Positions 1 through 9,714 of a DNA stretch of 27,500 nt are shown here, piece by piece. Made by a program: the position numbers and the translations under genes. Below the pieces are notes generated by a model. It did not search any database. It saw only the letters and a list, made by a program, of their open reading frames with translations, and was not told the origin of the DNA. Source of the stretch: Glandiceps talaboti (lineage: Eukaryota > Hemichordata > Enteropneusta > Spengelidae); assembly GCF_964340395.1 (NCBI RefSeq), contig NC_135562.1, positions 10,437,634-10,465,133 on the forward strand, read 5' to 3'. Position 1 is the first letter of the stretch, and each line of letters begins with the position of its first letter.

Positions 1-185
1 GGGGATAAATTGTCATAGACAGAGAACATTCTTACAGCCCCTTGCATTTGGATATATAACCCGATCTACTGGTTTGTTTTCTTTTTTCCTAAATTAGAAA
101 CCCATGATTCTATGCAACGTTGTTGTATTAATATTACCTTGTAAATGGAGCCATAAGGATAAATAAAGTTGAATGTTTGCAAACA

Positions 186-465
186 GACTGGTCAAATCGT
201 CATTCCAATTTATTTATTTATTTATTTATTTGTGCTGCTTTTTGTAGGTTTGCCAAAAAACACCCAATGAAATCTCGCGTGACTGCGAACTCTCGCGTGG
301 TTGCTTAACATCGTTTTCTTTTGAATGGCGACGAAAACAATGTTGAGCAATCACGCGAGATTTCGCAGTCACGCGAGATTTCAGGATTTTTTTAATTGGC
401 AAACCAATAAAAAAAGTCACAAATGAGCTTGAATAAATAAATTAGAATGACGACTTTACCAGTCT
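186..465. mobile_element. Foldback MITE-like inverted repeat 1
   Basis: The interval is almost one large hairpin. The left arm (about 186-322) and the reverse complement of the right arm (about 334-465) share, in order, GACTGGT, TCGTCATT, AATTTATTTATT, GGTTTGCCAA, GAAATCTCGCGTGACTGCGAA and CTCGCGTG..TTGCT. The loop is about 12 bp. There is no coding capacity and no clear target-site duplication. The size and structure fit a non-autonomous DNA transposon (MITE). Confidence 0.7.
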
Positions 466-1039
466 CGATTGTAAAGAACACATAAGTTTTAAAAGGAATG
501 AACGTATAAAACGGTATATGCAACATTTTCATGTCTGTATCAGGAGGATAAATTGATGATTTCCCAAGAGATAATTTTTTGTAGGTTAAATACAATGTGA
601 ATAATGTAGGTCAGTCCGTGTCTGAGACAGACAAAATTAAACGTTATAAAGTACTACGACATAAAATGTCATTATTTGCAAAGAGATTAATTCAAACCTC
701 GAAATCTTAAAATCACTCCCATAAGGATTATATTGTTAATTTACATCTTGTGGGTTTGACTGCCAAACACGGCAATAAATAAAATAACTCATTTTATAGT
801 GACTATATTTTCACTCAATAAATAGGTTTGTGTTGATGGAAACAATTTGAGTACATTGATTGTAATAGTTGTACTTGTATTAATCAAACTGCAGCTACTT
901 TAGAATATTAAGTAGTACTATTATATTGTTCTCTAGTTGTTTATATGGAATAGAGGCATGATGTGTTTTGTGTGCATACACAAGTATGGTGAATGTGCTG
1001 AATAGAGTGAATACAAAAGCGTTCTTTGAGTTCATAGAC

Positions 1040-1340
1040 CCTGAAGTAAAGTCCAGGGATATAGACTGAATTTTTCGCTACGTTTTATCTAAAACTAAAG
1101 TCGTCGCCTAGCTCCGATCCGGAGCAGTACTAAGCTTATAACCGCGTACTGATTGAACAGCGAGTGCCCGAGTTCGTGCCTTCGGCACTCACAGTTCCTA
1201 TCAGTACGCATTAGTATTCAGTGCTACGGATCGAGGCGACGACTTGGTTTTAGATGAAACCACAGACAAGAATAGATGAAACGTAGCAAAAACGGTACGA
1301 ACGACTGTTGACAGTCTATCCAGGGACTGAATAAACTCCA
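1040..1340. mobile_element. Foldback MITE-like inverted repeat 2
   Basis: This is an imperfect palindrome of about 300 bp. GCTACGTTTTATCTAAAAC and GTCGTCGCCT in the left half (about 1077-1115) return as reverse complements at about 1233-1285. The inner GCGTACTGAT / ATCAGTACGC pair and the GAGTGCC / GGCACTC pair close the hairpin. The outer AGTCCAGGGATATAGACTG pairs with CAGTCTATCCAGGGACT at about 1311-1328. It codes for nothing, and its family is not identified. Confidence 0.65.
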
Positions 1341-1919
1341 TATAACCTACACTGTATGGTCGACCTGGCAAGCTTTCTCTCCACAGTCTGAACGCTTGCC
1401 ATGCTGTCCAGCCTGCTACGGCACTGACCAATGTCTATAATTCGTCCCATTGATGTAATTCAATATAAAATGAACATAACATACACTAGAAATGGCCAGT
1501 AAGACCAAATTCATTTTCCTGCCATCCCTGACGTGAGAACAATAATAACAACAGTTATGAATATAGATGTCATAGCCCCTGAAAATGAGATAAAATACCT
1601 ACACCAGCCCTAAACCATATAAATACTGATACACTGCATCCCGTTTTAATATTTGGCATTAGGACGTTAATCCACAAATAATGAAGAAAATAATAGCTAT
1701 ACACATAGTAGCAAGCACGTTGTAGATAAACATTTCTATTCAAGCTAGGGAGTCAACTTTTGATTCGGTAAATAATGAGAATGAGTTAGACAACATACGT
1801 CAACCTAGTGTTTCATTCTTGATTACGAATGTCAACTATTGTAGACATTAAATCAATCCAAATCTACCGACTATTTTTTTTACTAACCTTTGACCTATCA
1901 TCTATATGTTCTCTTCCAG

Positions 1920-2099
1920 TCATATGCCTATTATATATTCGACTCGGTATTAGCCGTAGCGTACGCACTGAACGAATTATTTGCAGCAGATGGGCTAAAA
2001 TGGCAACAACCGAAATTTACTAGAGAAACGTGTTCACAGTCAGGGCAACAAGTTATTCCTTGGGAGCCTGGTCAATTTTTGAAAGAAAAAATAGAAACT
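1920..2099 (+). CDS. Receptor exon a: amino-terminal domain fragment
   Basis: Sixty codons, phase 0 at both ends. The acceptor is TTCTCTTCCAG and the donor is ACT|GTACGT. The translation contains YIFDSVLAVAYALNEL, the YDAVWALALALN-like helix typical of receptor amino-terminal domains, and a cysteine-containing segment. The frame stays open past the donor, but the joined protein fits the family only if it is spliced here. Confidence 0.85.
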
Positions 2100-5000
2100 G
2101 TACGTTGGTTTATTATTCTGAGTATGATGAACGATGCATTATTATTATTTATTCTGTCTATGTAGACATATTCACTCGCATTTAACAGACTGAATTGCTT
2201 TCCTACACCTTGCAACACTGTCTATAGGTTCAGGGTCCGAGTTTAGGTTCCACTATATGAACCCTGCTCACATCAACGTACAGGCATTGGCTTGAAGTTG
2301 AGTTAATAACAAATAACCCGATTCCAAGTACACACTCCTAGGTACATGCATGGCACTACAGTTGAATGTATTTAACATGCCTTGAATATACGCTTGTTAT
2401 CAGGTCATCGTGTTAGATGTAGGAAAATACTGATACAAGTACAAATGAAATCAGCAAATGCAAAACACATTGTTGATTTTGAATAAAGATTCACTTATTT
2501 GATTATGGTACATTTATCTAATAACATTAATAACTTGTACAGGAGAATCGCTTGAATGTTATATTTCACTTCTTGGTTTATTTTTCTCCTGTACAGGTGA
2601 CAGGACCAGGAACAGCTCACGATCTAGGTTTTACGTCATCACGGACTCCCAAGATTACACAGTTTGATATCATAAATCTTCAGGAAAATGGCGTGGAAGA
2701 GGTACATTTTAATTTAATGTATTCATAATTGTCACGTGTCAACGTGGCAATGTCACTCGAGAACATGACTTCATCGATTCTTTTAGGACATCTTCACAGG
2801 AAGAATAATGTAATATTATGTATAAATACAGTATATTTGTCATTCATGAATTGGTTTAATTTCAGACTACTTCTCTCAATATAGTGCGTTTTCATGTTAT
2901 TTTTGACAGCCGCGACATATACAAGAAAAATACAGACACATTTGGGGTAAAAGTATTGCTGAGACACGATGGAGACAGGGGATGGTGTGATATGTGGAAA
3001 TATACATTGATTGAATTTATCAACTTCCCCCTTCCTCCCGGTCGCTTGTATTTTGATTTCTGAGAATAGGGACGATACTCACCATGTTGCAAGTTTAGCA
3101 CAGTTCTGTATACTTGTGTAGCTGTCTCAGTAACCGTGACGTCATTTCATGCTATGGAGTACATGAATTGTTAATCTTGTCTGCGAGATATTTGAACATG
3201 GTATAAAAAGTGGTTTAAAGAAAGATTACCGAAATTCTTCCATTACAGGTTGGCTTTTGGGAAAATACGAAAACAGGAATAAAGATGAATGAAAGTAAAA
3301 TTGTGTTCATGGGAAATACCACAGCAGTTCCCACAGATAAAGAAATAGATCTCACTAACATAACCCTGCGTATCACCACAATATTGGTAAGTGATAGTTT
3401 AAAGGAACGAAGTCTGTAGCTTTCTTGGTTCTTGCGTTCATTAAGGGGAGTCATTCTTAACTGATAGTGGGCGTTGTTTTATTGGGGATTCATTTTGAAA
3501 AAACACCACTTGAAGTGTGTGGGGGTGTCATTTTGGAGAACACCACTTGAAGTGAGGGTGTCACCTTGGAAAAAACCAAGATAAATGTATTTGACATTTT
3601 GGTTACATTTGGTGAAATGACCTCTGAACAATTGTGAGTGGGTGGATGGGTGGGTGTGAGTGTGTGGATGAACGGACTGACTGACTGACTGACTTACTGA
3701 TTGATCTATTGCATGAATGATTGGTTGGTAGGTTGTTTGGTATGTTGTTTGGCTGGCTGGCTGGTTGGTTGGTTGGTTGGTTGGTTGGTGGATGATATAT
3801 TGATTGATTGATTGATTGATTGATTAATTGATAACAGCAAGGTGATCCCAACATACAAAGAACTATCTCTAACCTAACATACTAGACATAAACATTTTTC
3901 TTACTACCAAATCAGAGTGAATATAGCGTTTGAATTAGGTGGCACAAACAAAATACAGGCACTGATAGTGGTGTGCACACATATGAAATGTCACATTTTA
4001 TCTCACTGTGAACACAAACAAACAGTTTTGTGTTTGATTTGTGTTCAGTGTCATAAAATGTATAATTTACATATGTATATATTTGAACGCTATCAGTGTC
4101 TGTATTCTGTTTTATGTAATTTGTAACAAAGAACCTCGTGTGAGAAGTATCAAAAGAATTCGTGCTACCTAATTGAAAAGTCTATAGTCACCCTGGTTTT
4201 GTAGTAAATGGTTCTGTTTGTGTGTGTTTAATACCAGGAAACGCCGTTCATGATGATCAATGGAAGCGTTACGAATATGACAAGCAATGACCGTTTCTGG
4301 GGTTTCTGTAAGGAATTGTTGGATTATCTACAAGACAGAATGCATTTTAGCTATCAGCTAAATCTCGTACCGGATGGCAACTTTGGAGCACGTGATCCTG
4401 TCACTGGTAACTGGTCAGGAATGGTTCGTCAGCTAAAAGACAGGGTAAGTTTTAGTACTAATGTAAAAACAATCCGAGCTGAATGGGTTCATGATGATCA
4501 AATTTTGAAGTTCAATATAGGAACAACACCAAGTGGGGATATTAAATAATTATATTTCATCGAAACATACATACATACATACATACATACATACACACAT
4601 ACACACATACACACATACATACATACATACATACATACATACATACGTACGTGCGTGCGTGCGTGCGTGAGTGTATGCACGCACGCACGCGTACCTACAT
4701 ACATATATACATGCATGTATCCATCCATACATCCATCCATCCATCCATCCATCCATCCATCCATGCATAAATACACGCATGTACACATGCAGGCAGATTC
4801 ACCGACGGACGGACGGACAAACAGACGGAGGGACTAGTGGATGGATGGGGAGCGTCAAGCATATATCATTGGACAGAGGGCGACCGGATGGTTGGACAGA
4901 TTAGGTAGTGAGATAGGTATATAAACCACAGTTTCTACTGCCATTGATCTACTATGGTGGACAGACAGACTGACAGATTGCTTGTGTATACATTCAATGA

Positions 5001-8000
5001 GTTTTTTGTTTTTTATTTTATTTCAAGACTGTAGATTTGGCGATGGCGCCATTCACTATCAGCTATGAAAGACAACAAGCCATAGATTTCACCAAACCGT
5101 ATCTGGATCTAGGACTTACTATGTTGCTAGGCTACGAGAAAAAAGAAGAGAATCTCTTCCGTTTTGCAGAACCATTTAGTGCTGATTTGTGGATCGCCAT
5201 CTTTGTTTCCATGGTATCATGCGGAGTCTGTGTATCACTATGTAGTTATCTTAGCCCGTATGGTTACCATGGTACTTATATTCAGAGAGTTGATTTATCG
5301 GATAAAACTGCACAAGCAACTCATACTATGATGTCATTACCACAAGCGATGTGGTTTGCATTTGCTTCTTGGACACACCAGGTATGTTATAGCGCCACCA
5401 GCGTCACTAAACTGCATGCATTTCTTACAAAGTTTTTAACATTCTTTTTCCTACAAGCAGACTATTGCAGTTCCAGTTTCAAAAAGCAAAATTTAGAATA
5501 TGTGAATGTTTACCAAAATAATGACAAGGAACTCAGCCAAGCTCTTAGAAGGGGGTAATTTTCCCTTTGAATTTGTATGAAACACGTTACAAACGGTGAA
5601 TCAGTAACACGGTTCTTGAAATCATGAATTTCACACATTTTGTTTAATATCATTGTCTGTATGATAATATGTGCTTTCTGTATTTCAATCTCATCTTATC
5701 GATATTAACAGGGTGCAGAGCACAGTCCACGTTGTCTATCAGGTCGTTTAATGGGAGGTATTTGGTGGTTGGCTGTCACTGTTATGATTGCTACTTACAC
5801 AGCAAATTTAGCTGCATTTCTTACTGCAGCAAGATTGAACAGCGGTGAGTCGAGCACAAGGGACTTGACACGGGGGAGGGGTCGGTGGTTTTTTGGAGAA
5901 GGGTCACAATTTTTCACTCAAGTGTTTGGTGGAGGTTTAGTATTTCTTGTGCAGTGAAACACATTCCATTGATAAACGATAGGGTAGTCAGCTTTGTGCG
6001 AGGTCGTGGAATTGGTAAACAATTTTCATTCACTAAACTTCTGAAAACACCTGCCCCCTCCCCACTGTAATTTGTGTCCAGTATTTTCTTTCCATTGTAT
6101 TGTTTTATATGAAGATGTGAACATGTCAGAAAGTTCAGAATTAACACTAATGAATTACTCCATAGGTATTTTCGACAACTGTTTCACTTTACCAAACATT
6201 TCTATGACTTTACAAAACGTTAGAAGCATTTAGATACCGGAATATATGACACTTATTTATGTTCGCGTAACGAGAGGCGTGAATCAATAAGCGCATGCGC
6301 GCAATGTAATTTACGCGCTCAAGTCTTAAAACTAGCGGGAAATCACTGAAAATTGGTAAATTACTTATAAGTTCGAAGACATATCTGTTAATTTAGTTGT
6401 CAATATTATCTGTAGGTAGTGTAGTAGCAAGTTCAAATCTTGAGGAAAAACTTGGTTTTGAATCTGTCATCATGTTAAAACTGTACTAGTTGTAACTGGA
6501 GTATCATTTTTCTATCAGACAACAACACATTCAAATTGTTAAAATACCAATAATTAGACATTATAAATGTTAATCAGTGGTCGATATTATCCATAAGCAG
6601 TACAGAAACAGGTTAAAATCGTGATCGCCGTTGAGGGCGCTGATTTTTGGGTGTGGACCCAAAATTCAATTTCATTTGATTTATTATGTATACAGCTACA
6701 ACAAATGCATTTACTACAGGTGATACAATACTGTTCACGTGTACAATATTACCAGTAAATTATTGTACTTAAAAAAACTTTCCAGTTGTAGCTAGTGCAT
6801 CTTTAATAGTCAATGATGATAATATAAAGTAGTGATAGTGATAGTGGTATTGACATTTGATATCTGCCATTGAGAATATAATAATACACTGTAAATACAT
6901 TCACATTGTTTCTGAGGTAGTTTTCGGCCACAATTGGGTTGATCTATACACATATATTTTCTGACTTCTCTTTTCGTTGCTAGGCATTAACAGTATTGAT
7001 GACTTGGCTGCCCAAGCAGAGATCATCTACGGTACAGTAGCAAGCAGCCAACCACAATCGTTCTTCGAACAGTCTGACTCTGATCCGTATCGTCGTATGT
7101 GGTCCATGATGCAGTTGGAGGAATCGGAGACGATGGTCAGAGACTCTAGTTATGGTATTAATAAAGTTAGAAAAGGTGGCTATGCTTTCATCTGGGATTC
7201 TGCTGTACTGGAGTACGCAGCCAGTAAACCACCTTGTAATATCAGAACTGTGGGACCTGTCTTTGCCAAAATTGGTTACGGAATCGGTTTACAGTACGAC
7301 TCGCCTTACACGGAAGGATTCACGCTGGAAATATTACGTTTGCGACAGGAAGGGAAGATAGAACAGTTGAACAAAAAATACTTTACAGGGGAATGTAAAT
7401 CTACATCATGTAAGAGATATGACTATTATGGTTTGGGGTTTGATGAGGCTCGCGAGGGATAGGGGCTAGTTAATATATATCCGGGGAGTGAAATTTGCAT
7501 ATGCCGCGAAAATAGTAATCAACTTGAAAATTATGCATGGCTTTTTAACCAATTAAATCGTGCTTGCGCTTATCATGCAAATGATATTGTAATTATGTTT
7601 GTTGGTATTTGTATTGTTAAAATCTTTGTTGTCCCTCTATCTGTTTCATACTTTGAAGTATACTGGCCAATCAAACGGTACATAGATTGCCATGTATACA
7701 ATTGGGCAATATTGGGCAACAGATGTGAAATAGGTTTTTTTTTGTGTTTCCCGGCAACCGAGTGATAATTATGTGATGTGAAATCATGAAAGACTCTCCA
7801 GAACCCACAGTTAATGAAAATACAAAGTTTATTTCCTGGAGTAATGTTTCCCTTTAATAGAATTACATCGGATTTGTAAATTGTGTATTAAACAGCTGTG
7901 GGATGATCGTTTGGCAGCTGAGCTATATAATGTACAAATAGATATCAACCCAAGGGATAAAATGAAAACCTATGAAAGGTCACAGCGTCAACAACATAAC

Positions 8001-9080
8001 AGATCTATTAGCAAGATCTACAATCTCTCCAATGTTGTCATGACAACTTAGTCTTAGCAACACCCAGGCACAACACTCTGACATTTTACCGTACAATCAA
8101 TCTAGTAATTTAATCTATTGTTTTCACAGCAAGTGCATCAGCCAGTGAAAGTACAATAAACCTATACGATATGGCGGGTGTATTCTACTGTTTATTTGGT
8201 GGTTTTGCTGTTGGCCTACTTTGTATTATCGGAGAATGGTGCTGGGCTTCCTACAGAGAGGAGAACATGGTAGGAAATCAAGAATGACTATTTTAAATCC
8301 AACCACGTCATTTTAAGCTAGCTTAAAGGGGCATATGCTCCGTTTTAGCGTTTTGTTAGGGGTACTCTTTTGCTGCATATACGTGTAACAGTCTATAATT
8401 GGCAATCAGTTACAATTGGACAGATTCAAACCTGGTATTTAGGCAGAGAACACAATCGATTTCATGATATAACATGTATGCTAAAACTTTGAGGAAAGCC
8501 CGGTTATGTCAGCAACTGTGCAAACAATAGTAGAAAGATAGTGTATGTATATATATCACTAAGAAACTGTTAGTACAATATTACAAATGTTCAACTTGAT
8601 TCAGAGTTTGAACAATTATATGCATGGTTCTAAATCTGATAGATATTTTCAATCGTTCATGATATTTATTATCGAGATACATACACACGAAGGGAACAAA
8701 CACTTTTGGGAATATAGCCTCTCTTCTCAAATCAACATTTTCGATAATCTAGAAACCACGGATTCACAAATTATGTTTTGATATCAACCATTTTTAATAT
8801 AAAAGTTCATTTGTACGTGGAATCAAGACTGACAATGCCACATCGGTTATATTTTCGATTGCAGAGTACCTGTCAATCCTTCCATCGACGATCAGTGTTA
8901 ACAAGAAAGGACTGTGCATCAAACTGCATATGTTGTTCTGATTCTGACTCGGATGACGAAGTCGTTGTGTCACAGAGACAAGTGCAGAATAATGAACAAA
9001 GAGAATTAGACTATGGCTTAGAAAGACAAGAACATCCCAAAACGTTACAAATTTCAATAAAAACACCCTGTATGATGTAG
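1920..9080 (+). CDS. Ionotropic glutamate receptor, 3' part of gene (9 exons, 5' incomplete)
   Basis: Ligand-gated cation channel subunit of the plasma membrane. Exons: 1920-2099, 2597-2701, 3249-3386, 4238-4444, 5028-5381, 5712-5844, 6984-7409, 8130-8269, 8865-9080. They join to 1899 nt (632 residues plus stop) with consistent phases. Residue order in this fragment: end of the amino-terminal domain (1-~120), S1 ligand lobe (~136-258) with P218-F-T220 and R225, M1 (~263-285), pore loop (~313-330), M3 with YTANLAAFLT (357-366), S2 lobe (~373-510) with W443-D444, M4 (~528-550), then an 80-residue tail. The Trp-Asp pair and its context resemble GluN1 and delta receptors, whereas the pore and M3 are non-NMDA type. 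By family knowledge this suggests an AKDF- or epsilon-class receptor, possibly gated by glycine or D-serine; that is inference. The Q/R site is His327. The start codon is outside the recognised exons. Confidence 0.93.
2597..2701 (+). CDS. Receptor exon b: amino-terminal domain
   Basis: Thirty-five codons, phase 0. The acceptor is CCTGTACAG and the donor GAG|GTACAT. It encodes the stretch with FDIINLQENGVEE, equivalent to the 'f.ivnlq..g...vG.W' region near the end of family amino-terminal domains. Confidence 0.88.
3249..3386 (+). CDS. Receptor exon c: amino-terminal domain to S1 linker
   Basis: Forty-six codons, phase 0. The acceptor is TTCCATTACAG and the donor TTG|GTAAGT. It begins VGFWENTKTG and ends LRITTIL, which runs into the ETPFMM of the next exon. 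Together they form the 'l.v.Til.pPfv' entry to the ligand-binding domain. N-glycosylation sequons NES, NTT and NIT are visible. Confidence 0.9.
3491..3575 (+). repeat. Two-copy tandem repeat of about 45-50 bp
   Basis: Two imperfect copies of a unit beginning ATTTTG and containing AACACCACTTGAAGTG then GGGTGTCA lie head to tail. Each carries the short palindrome CACTTGAAGTG. The repeat is intronic, with no sign of function. Confidence 0.6.
3636..3832. repeat. Compound tetranucleotide microsatellite
   Basis: Successive runs of GTGG/ATGG, (GACT)n, (TTGG)n and (GATT)n lie in the intron before exon d. The open frame on the minus strand here is only translated repeat (Asn-Gln-Ser-Ile and Asn-Gln-Pro-Thr runs). 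Confidence 0.9.
3904..4204. mobile_element. TA-flanked foldback MITE (Tc1/mariner-like)
   Basis: Terminal inverted repeats of about 45 bp are visible. The left end reads CTACCAAATCAGAGTGAATA, and the reverse complement of the right end reads CTACAAAACCAGGGTGACTA; both continue to (A/C)AATTAGGT(G/A)GCAC. The dinucleotide TA lies immediately outside each end (3902-3903 and 4205-4206). The interior is also palindromic: ACACTGAACACAAA on one side pairs with its complement around 4005-4055. The right end lies 33 bp before the next receptor exon. Confidence 0.75.
4238..4444 (+). CDS. Receptor exon d: S1 ligand-binding lobe
   Basis: Sixty-nine codons, phase 0. The acceptor is TTTAATACCAG and the donor AGG|GTAAGT. 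It encodes ETPFMMINGS, then a 'rf.GfCkeLLdyL' helix and GNFGARDPVTGNWSGMVRQL, the classical D-G-.-yG-..-...W-nGMv..L motif of the family. Confidence 0.95.
4563..4895. repeat. (CATA)n / (CATC)n compound microsatellite with degenerate flank
   Basis: Long CATA, CACACATA, TGCG, CATC and GGAC runs. All overlapping open frames on both strands are translated repeats (Tyr-Val-Cys-Met or Ile-His-Pro-Ser) and are not genes. Confidence 0.95.
5028..5381 (+). CDS. Receptor exon e: S1 end, M1 and pore helix
   Basis: One hundred and eighteen codons, phase 0. The acceptor is TTTATTTCAAG and the donor CAG|GTATGT. It carries DLAMAPFTISYERQQAIDFT with the carboxylate-binding Arg and the Pro-x-Thr that hold the ligand amino acid, then M1 (DLWIAIFVSM...) and the pore helix MWFAFASWTHQ. 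Aligned with AMPA receptors, the His takes the place of the Q/R-site glutamine. Confidence 0.97.
5712..5844 (+). CDS. Receptor exon f: selectivity filter and M3
   Basis: 133 nt, phase 0 in and phase 1 out. The acceptor is GATATTAACAG and the donor AGCG|GTGAGT. It encodes GAEHSPRCLSGRLMGG, then M3 with IATYTANLAAFLT. The first residue of the signature SYTANLAAF is Thr instead of Ser. Confidence 0.97.
5845..6983 (+). other. Receptor intron with no recognised element
   Basis: About 1.1 kb of AT-rich intron. I see no gene and no clear inverted repeat. It contains one copy of the 12-mer CGTTGAGGGCGC (6629-6640) that recurs elsewhere in the window, and an E2F-like GCGGGAAA near 6335, which is probably coincidental. 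Confidence 0.6.
6984..7409 (+). CDS. Receptor exon g: S2 ligand-binding lobe
   Basis: 426 nt, phase 1 in and phase 1 out. The acceptor is TTTCGTTGCTAG and the donor TCAT|GTAAGA. It contains IDDLAAQAEIIYGTV, GYAFIWDSAVLEY and GYGIGLQYDSPY, and ends with the GEC cysteine that pairs with C457 in the family. Without splicing, the frame would stop at 7460-7462 and lose M4, so the GTAAGA donor is preferred. Confidence 0.96.
7410..8129 (+). other. Receptor intron with no recognised element
   Basis: About 0.7 kb of AT-rich DNA. I found no coding potential, repeat or transposon signature. Confidence 0.6.
8130..8269 (+). CDS. Receptor exon h: M4
   Basis: 140 nt, phase 1 in and phase 0 out. The acceptor is TTGTTTTCACAG and the donor ATG|GTAGGA. 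It encodes a serine-rich linker, then INLYDMAGVFYCLFGGFAVG and LLCIIGEW, the fourth transmembrane segment. Too short to appear as a long open frame; it is found by splice sites and family pattern. Confidence 0.94.
8270..8864 (+). other. Last receptor intron
   Basis: About 0.6 kb. The small frame at 8587-8781 has no recognisable content and AT-rich codons. Nothing else is visible. Confidence 0.6.
8865..9080 (+). CDS. Receptor exon i: cytoplasmic C-tail and stop
   Basis: Seventy-one codons plus TAG. The acceptor is TTTTCGATTGCAG, phase 0. The tail is basic near the membrane (FHRRSVLTRK), has a cysteine cluster (CASNCICC) that could be palmitoylated, and then a serine/acidic run (SDSDSDDE) of the type phosphorylated by casein kinase 2. 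The last two roles are inferred from composition only. Confidence 0.8.
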   Translation, partial: STCQSFHRRSVLTRKDCASNCICCSDSDSDDEVVVSQRQVQNNEQRELDYGLERQEHPKTLQISIKTPCMM

Positions 9081-9646
9081 AAAATCAGTGTTTGGTATTA
9101 GCCATGTTGACGTTGTAGTGTACTCAGTCCGGATGCCACTAGGATACATGCATAGAGCCATCATGATCAAGTACATGCAGAGCCAATGCAAGAAAATCCC
9201 AGGGGAATTTCTTGAAGACTCAAAGAGCTGTAACAAGTCAGACCGGGTCCAGAAAGAGTTCGAGCTCATCTGTGCCCTCATGGATGTCAAACTCTGAGTC
9301 GTACTCGCAGTTGGTGTTGGAAGGTTTTTTATGGAATATAAACAGAATTTGTATGTCATCAACCTACAGATGACAACGCAAGCCAGACACACCTTCTCCA
9401 AAGTAATACTTATCAAATTAGTAGATTCAGCATTCGTTTCTATTTTTGATAGCAATTTATTGATTTTGTCATTTTTATTGTAGTGAAGACGATTTCGATC
9501 GAATAACCATAAAGCAATACGCAGTCATCATTTTAGAGTTAGAAAGGTTATTTTATAGAGAATGTCTGGTGTTAGTAAGTGTATGTGTAGGGGCTAAAAC
9601 AAGGAACTGTTTCTTATAAATATTTATATTAAATAACAGAAACCAG

Positions 9647-9652
9647 AATAAA
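9647..9652 (+). terminator. Candidate polyadenylation signal of the receptor gene
   Basis: This is the first AATAAA after the stop codon, 567 bp downstream. Another lies at 10298-10303. Neither is confirmed. Confidence 0.3.
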
Positions 9653-9714
9653 AGAAGCCAGAATTTCCTACTACACTGAAGTACATTATAGAACGCTGGA
9701 CGTTGAACATTTTA

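Larger units (their letters stand above)
1..1919. other. Upstream/intronic DNA before the first recognised receptor exon
   Basis: AT-rich DNA with no recognisable coding exon on either strand. The receptor needs roughly 300 more amino-terminal residues, so this is probably an intron of that gene, but a short exon could have been missed. It holds two foldback elements (about 186-465 and 1040-1340) and a short (TTTA)n run near 210-232. The open frames here are short, lack convincing splice signals, and one of them (1201-1431, minus) overlaps a foldback arm. Confidence 0.6.

Noticed and set aside
1201-1431. 76-codon minus-strand frame
   Set aside because: Runs through one arm of a foldback element and has no recognisable protein content.
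4498-4904. Several 60-100-codon frames on both strands
   Set aside because: They are translations of CATA, CATC and GT microsatellites with periodic residues.
5382-5558. Read-through extension of receptor exon e
   Set aside because: Destroys the pore-M3 continuity, while the GTATGT donor joins exactly to GAEHSPR of the next exon.
6333-6341. E2F-like GCGGGAAA
   Set aside because: Isolated in a receptor intron with no promoter context.
7410-7462. Receptor ending at the stop in exon g
   Set aside because: Would lack M4, whereas the GTAAGA donor at 7410 joins in phase to an exon encoding a proper M4.
9054-9455. 133-codon minus-strand frame
   Set aside because: Overlaps the receptor C-terminal exon in antisense; no recognisable domain, and hydrophobic and Ser/Thr content looks random.
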